DNA of 64,000 bases. Source: Prochilodus magdalenae (Eukaryota; Chordata; Actinopteri; Characiformes; Prochilodontidae). Below the pieces are notes generated by a model. The model was given only the letters and a program-made list of their open reading frames with translations, searched no databases and was not told where the DNA came from. Both the position numbers and the translations under genes were made by a program. Each line of letters starts with the position of its first letter. The stretch's first letter is position 1. The DNA is taken from positions 55,001 through 119,000 of the forward strand of contig JAMWET010006568.1 of assembly GCA_024036415.1 (NCBI GenBank), given 5' to 3'. Below, in pieces: positions 60,148 to 64,000 of the stretch.

Positions 60148-61923
60148 TACTTGTTAGTAGTTTAACACCTGGTAAAGTCATAGTCAAGTTACGACTGTTT
60201 TTGTAGTGGTCACTCAAAAGCAAACAGATTTTAATCTCAGTCAGTTAAAAGTCTAAAACAGCTTTTTTCTGATTCTGAATTAGAACTAACTGAGGCAGAT
60301 CCGTATATGTATATCTGTAGCGTGTTCTATAATAGCTGGACTAATAATTATTTAAACTTGATGCACTTCAACATAGGCTACATATAAACTTTTTTAACCA
60401 AAGAACTATGATTATTATTAATATTTATAACAGTTTATAGCTCCAGAGGGGATAAAAAACCCAATCCAAATATGGAGACAAATATGGAGACAAGTCTGTT
60501 GTTTTTGAGGCTGAACCTAACCTGGCCTAGAAAGAGCAATCAAGAAATAAGATCTGGCAACTAAGTTCAGTTTCTTTAGAAGGTCACATTTTCACCTCTT
60601 CCTTTTCTCAACTGCGTTTACATTACATGGAAGGGAGGTTTGCAGTCTGCTTATGAGGTGATTCATCTTTGTCTCTTCGTATTACTTTGTCCGTCCCTTC
60701 CTCTGCTCAAATGTGACTCCAGTCCAGCATCCTTACGCCCAGACAGTCTGCTTCAATGCTGACTGCAAACAGCACTACAAACAGTACAGCGTTTCCGGAC
60801 AGCACCACGGACAGCTCCGTCTACGCTGTGCAATAGAGAGGGCCAAGTGCCTGAGATGGACTGAAGAAAGTCTGGGAGTCTTTCTGTCCTCTACCTGTTC
60901 TTCATAAAGCCTCTTTGATGCTTCTCCCAGCCTTCGCCATGAGAGGATCTCCCAGCACAGGTGGAGGGAGAGATCAGAGCGGAGGAAATGGGACTTGGCT
61001 TGTGAAAGGCTTGCGATTGTCTGTTTGCGGAGCTAAAGGACGGCACCGGCCTTTGAGGAACTTGACTACCCGCTGACTCTTTATCCTTTAATGATTCCTT
61101 TAATGCTGCCTAAGTATTCATCTCATACTGCCTGATTAGTGCTAATGTTTGGCATTGGGAAGTAGCCCAAGGCAAGAGAGAGTGAGCGAGAAAGAGAGGG
61201 AGAGAGGGAGGGAGCAAGTTACTAGTTGCTCTCGAGTACGATTCTGACGAGAGGCCACGGTGATCGCTGGAAGGAGCTGAGAGATAACAACGCGATGGCT
61301 CTGCTGATTAACAGTCAGTAATAACAGTCAAGGTCGTGCGCACTGGGATAACACAAGCCTCGCCTTCAGCCCTCATTCCGACTCTCCTCGTGCTTCTCCT
61401 AAATGTTCGCTATTATTAAACCTGTGGGCTACTTTAACAGAGGCGCACGCAGCACTCCGGCCGGCCTGGTAGCATCCTTGCTGCTCCTTTCAAAAGAACG
61501 CTCTTCAAAGGCCTTGCTGCGATCCCTCAGAGTGACTGTGTGCAGACTTCTGACCTCAGCTGAAGGGGAATTCCACTAATCTAAGTAAACACAGATTAGA
61601 GTGGACCAGAGCAGACTGCTTTCTTTACAGTGGTGAGGACAGGAACCAGGAGCCACAATGCTTGCAACACACACGCACAGCCATTTTTAAAGACCTATAC
61701 AGACCACCAGCGAACCTGCATGTGTCTGTATTTCATACGTATGCATGCAGTATAATCCTTATGTAGAGTTAAATATGAAAGAGGTCAATTGGTCAGTTTG
61801 GTAAATGGGCAACTGACCATTCTTTTTTCTTAGCATCTGTTGTGATATTAGACAAGCTGTCAAGAGTTTCAGAAATGCACAACTGTCAAAAAAGTTCAAA
61901 TATCTCAGATATGGTTTTACTGC
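60148..61923. other. Unassigned DNA with a GA-rich tract and possible regulatory block
   Basis: No transposon recognised. 60,600-61,660 is unique and fairly CpG-rich, with a GAGA/GGGA tract at 61,161-61,215 and TAAT-type words near 61,090-61,140 (CCTTTAATGATTCCTTTAAT, CTGATTAGTGCTAATG). A 64-codon plus-strand frame at 60,713-60,907 has no recognisable domain and no start context of note. Confidence 0.4.
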
Positions 61924-63346
61924 AGTGTTGATTGGTTGACATTACTGCTACTGAGAGCTGACTGGAAGGCATTACTGCTACTGAGTGCTGACTGGAAGGC
62001 ATTACTGCTACCGAGAGCTGACTGGAAGGCATTACTGCTACCGAGAGCTGACTGGAAGGCATTACTGCTACTGAGTGCTGACTGGATGGCATTACTGCTA
62101 CCGAGAGCTGACTGGAAGGCATTACTGCTACTGAGTGCTGACTGGATGGCATTACTGCTACCGAGAGCTGACTGGAAGGCATTACTGCTACTGAGTGCTG
62201 ACTGGATGGCATTACTGCTACTGAGTGCTGACTGGATGGCATTACTGCTACTGAGAGCTGACTGGAAGGCATTACTGCTACTGAGTGCTGACTGGATGGC
62301 ATTACTGCTACCGAGAGCTGACTGGAAGGCATTACTGCTACTGAGTGCTGACTGGATGGCATTACTGCTACCGAGAGCTGACTGGAAGGCATTACTGCTA
62401 CTGAGTGCTGACTGGATGGCATTACTGCTACCGAGAGCTGACTGGAAGGCATTACTGCTACTGAGTGCTGACTGGAAGGCATTACTGCTACTGAGAGCTG
62501 ACTGGAAGGCATTACTGCTACTGAGTGCTGACTGGATGGCATTACTGCTACCGAGAGCTGACTGGATGGCATTACTGCTACTGAGAGCTGACTGGATGGC
62601 ATTGGTGCTACTGGGAGCTGACTGGATGGCATTATTACTACTGAGAGCTGACTGGAAGGCCTTAATGCTACTGAGTGCTGACTGGATGGCATTACTGCTA
62701 CTGAGTGCTGACTGGATGGCATTACTACTACTGAGAGCTGACTGGAAGGCCTTAATGCTACTGAGTGCTGACTGGATGGCATTACTACTACTGAGAGCTG
62801 ACTGGATGGCATTACTGTTACTGAGAGCTTACTGGAAGGCCTTAATGCTACTGAGTGCTGACTACATGGCATTACTGCTACTGAGTGCTGACTGGATGGC
62901 ATTACTACTACCGAGAGCTGACTGGAAGGCCTTAATGCTACTGAGAGCTTACTGGATGGCATTACTACTACTGAGTGCTGACTGGATGGCATTACTGTTA
63001 CTGAGAGCTTACTGGAAGGCCTTAATGCTACTGAGTGCTGACTGGATGGCATTACTACTACTGAGTGCTGACTGGATGGCATTACTACTACTGAGTGCTG
63101 ACTGGATGGCATTACTGCTACTGAGTGCTGACTGGATGGCATTACTACTACTGAGTGCTGACTAGATGGCATTACTACTACTGAGTGCTGACTGCATGGC
63201 ATTACTGCTACTGAGTGCTGACTGCATGGCATTACTGCTACCGAGAGCTGACTGGAAGGCTTTAATGCTACTGAGTGCTGACTGGATGGCATTACTACTA
63301 CTGAGTGCTGAATGGATGGCATTGGTGCTACTGAGTGCAAAATGGC
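61924..63346 (+). repeat. 30-bp minisatellite, about 47 units, no indels
   Basis: The unit is ATTACTGCTACTGAGTGCTG plus ACTGGATGGC. Every unit from 61,937 to about 63,338 stays in strict 30-bp register. Variation is by substitution at a few sites (CTG/CCG, AGT/AGA, GGATGG/GGAAGG, CTGCTA/CTACTA, GGCATTACT/GGCCTTAAT). In the left half two unit types alternate, giving a 60-bp higher-order unit. The right half uses the CCTTAATG variant. Because 30 is divisible by three, both strands are open: 484 codons on minus (repeat MPSSQHSVAV) and 409 plus 66 on plus (ALLLLSADWM). I regard these frames as by-products. Confidence 0.97.
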
Positions 63347-64000
63347 AAAAACCTAATTTAATTTGAATCTAAGTGAATGTAACCAGACTGTTTTACAAGC
63401 AGTCCCAGTCATTTCTCCTGGTCCATTTATTATAAAATCATCCCACAGTGTAAACAGCAGCTGTTGTGCTTAAATAATGCAAAAAAGTAAAAAATAGACA
63501 ACAACAATGAGCAAACCATGTTTTTCACTGGACAGTGATGAAATTCAGGAAGTGAAGATTTTAGCAGTTTACTAAGCTGGACTATGTTGCTTAAAGAAAC
63601 CAATTGGATTTAAAATGACAACCAAGCGTGCTCACATTTTGATTTAGTCAAAATCAGTCGTCACAATGCGACAAAAAAGAAATATCTCTTAAAATGTTTA
63701 TAGCACTCTAAATTTCCATATTTTCTCCAAACCAAACTGTGTACTGTGAACATGGCAAAGGTTGCTTTGAAAGAAAGCACTGCTGCACAAAACACGGACC
63801 GATACGGAACCAAAAGCAGTTCTTCCATTTTCACGAGTGCAAAGAAAAATGAAAGGCAGTTGCAAATTCATTTGCGCTATTTGTACACCTCTGCCATTAG
63901 AATCCTCTGCCTGGCCTAGAGGTTTCCATATACATTCAAATTTTTGTTGCACCGATAAACACTGGCATGACTACAGAGTCAGGGTCGCAGCAAGTCCTTG
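63347..64000. other. Unassigned intergenic DNA
   Basis: No element recognised. An 84-codon minus-strand frame at 63,698-63,952 has no known domain. Confidence 0.5.

Noticed and set aside
61886..63366. 484-codon and 409-codon frames as genuine repeat-protein genes
   Set aside because: Open frames on both strands follow automatically from a 30-bp unit lacking stops. There is no signal peptide, domain, splice or promoter evidence. Kept only as a finding to test.

Overview
The window looks like non-coding nuclear DNA from a teleost fish. It has no bacterial-style gene packing, rRNA or tRNA gene, and I could not defend any host protein-coding exon. It is full of the short repeats, tRNA-derived SINEs, L2-type LINE tails and, above all, Tc1/mariner-like DNA transposon relics that mark fish intergenic DNA. 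Some families resemble ones I associate with ostariophysan fishes (characins, catfishes), but that is recollection of repeat style and was not searched.

Layout. 1-5.4 kb is mostly unassigned, with one small hairpin repeat and one copy of an unnamed dispersed repeat. 5.39-6.05 kb is a 122-bp minisatellite. 7.3-8.85 kb holds an inverted-terminal-repeat element abutting a minus-strand Tc1 relic. 10.2-10.6 kb is an AAT array with a recurrent interrupting motif. 12.4-13.0 kb has a dispersed repeat and an L2 3' end. 13.5-14.24 kb has CT/GA tracts and a TAAT-rich unique block that could be regulatory. 14.5-16.0, 19.2-19.6, 20.4-20.85 and 21.4-25.5 kb are successive Tc1-like fragments from at least five subfamilies. 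They are separated by a 590-bp CA-type microsatellite and a long TA microsatellite. 25.5-26.5 kb is a large inverted repeat split by a SINE.

29.4-31.5 kb has two more Tc1 relics. 34.3-34.9 kb is a ~160-bp tandem repeat. 36.41-37.38 kb is a TIR-bounded, internally deleted Tc1 element. 38.4-39.6 kb has a pair of direct repeats. 43.66-44.12 kb is a 64-bp minisatellite built from 32-bp halves. 47.5 kb has another SINE. 50.0-53.2 kb holds four transposon segments in a row. 56.43-58.16 kb is a Tc1 element carrying a nested non-LTR retrotransposon 3' end. 59.57-60.15 kb is a young Tc1 deletion derivative. 61.92-63.35 kb is a 30-bp minisatellite of about 47 units that never loses register and leaves long open frames on both strands.

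The recurring theme is decay of Tc1 transposons by internal deletion. Three copies of one family (22.3, 50.9 and 59.6 kb) and two of another (14.5 and 21.4 kb) keep an N-terminal helix-turn-helix segment and the C-terminal tail of the transposase but have lost the catalytic middle. They look like non-autonomous elements mobilised by full-length relatives elsewhere. Family names come from recognising conserved transposase and reverse-transcriptase motifs by eye. Element ends are approximate unless matching terminal repeats and TA duplications are described.
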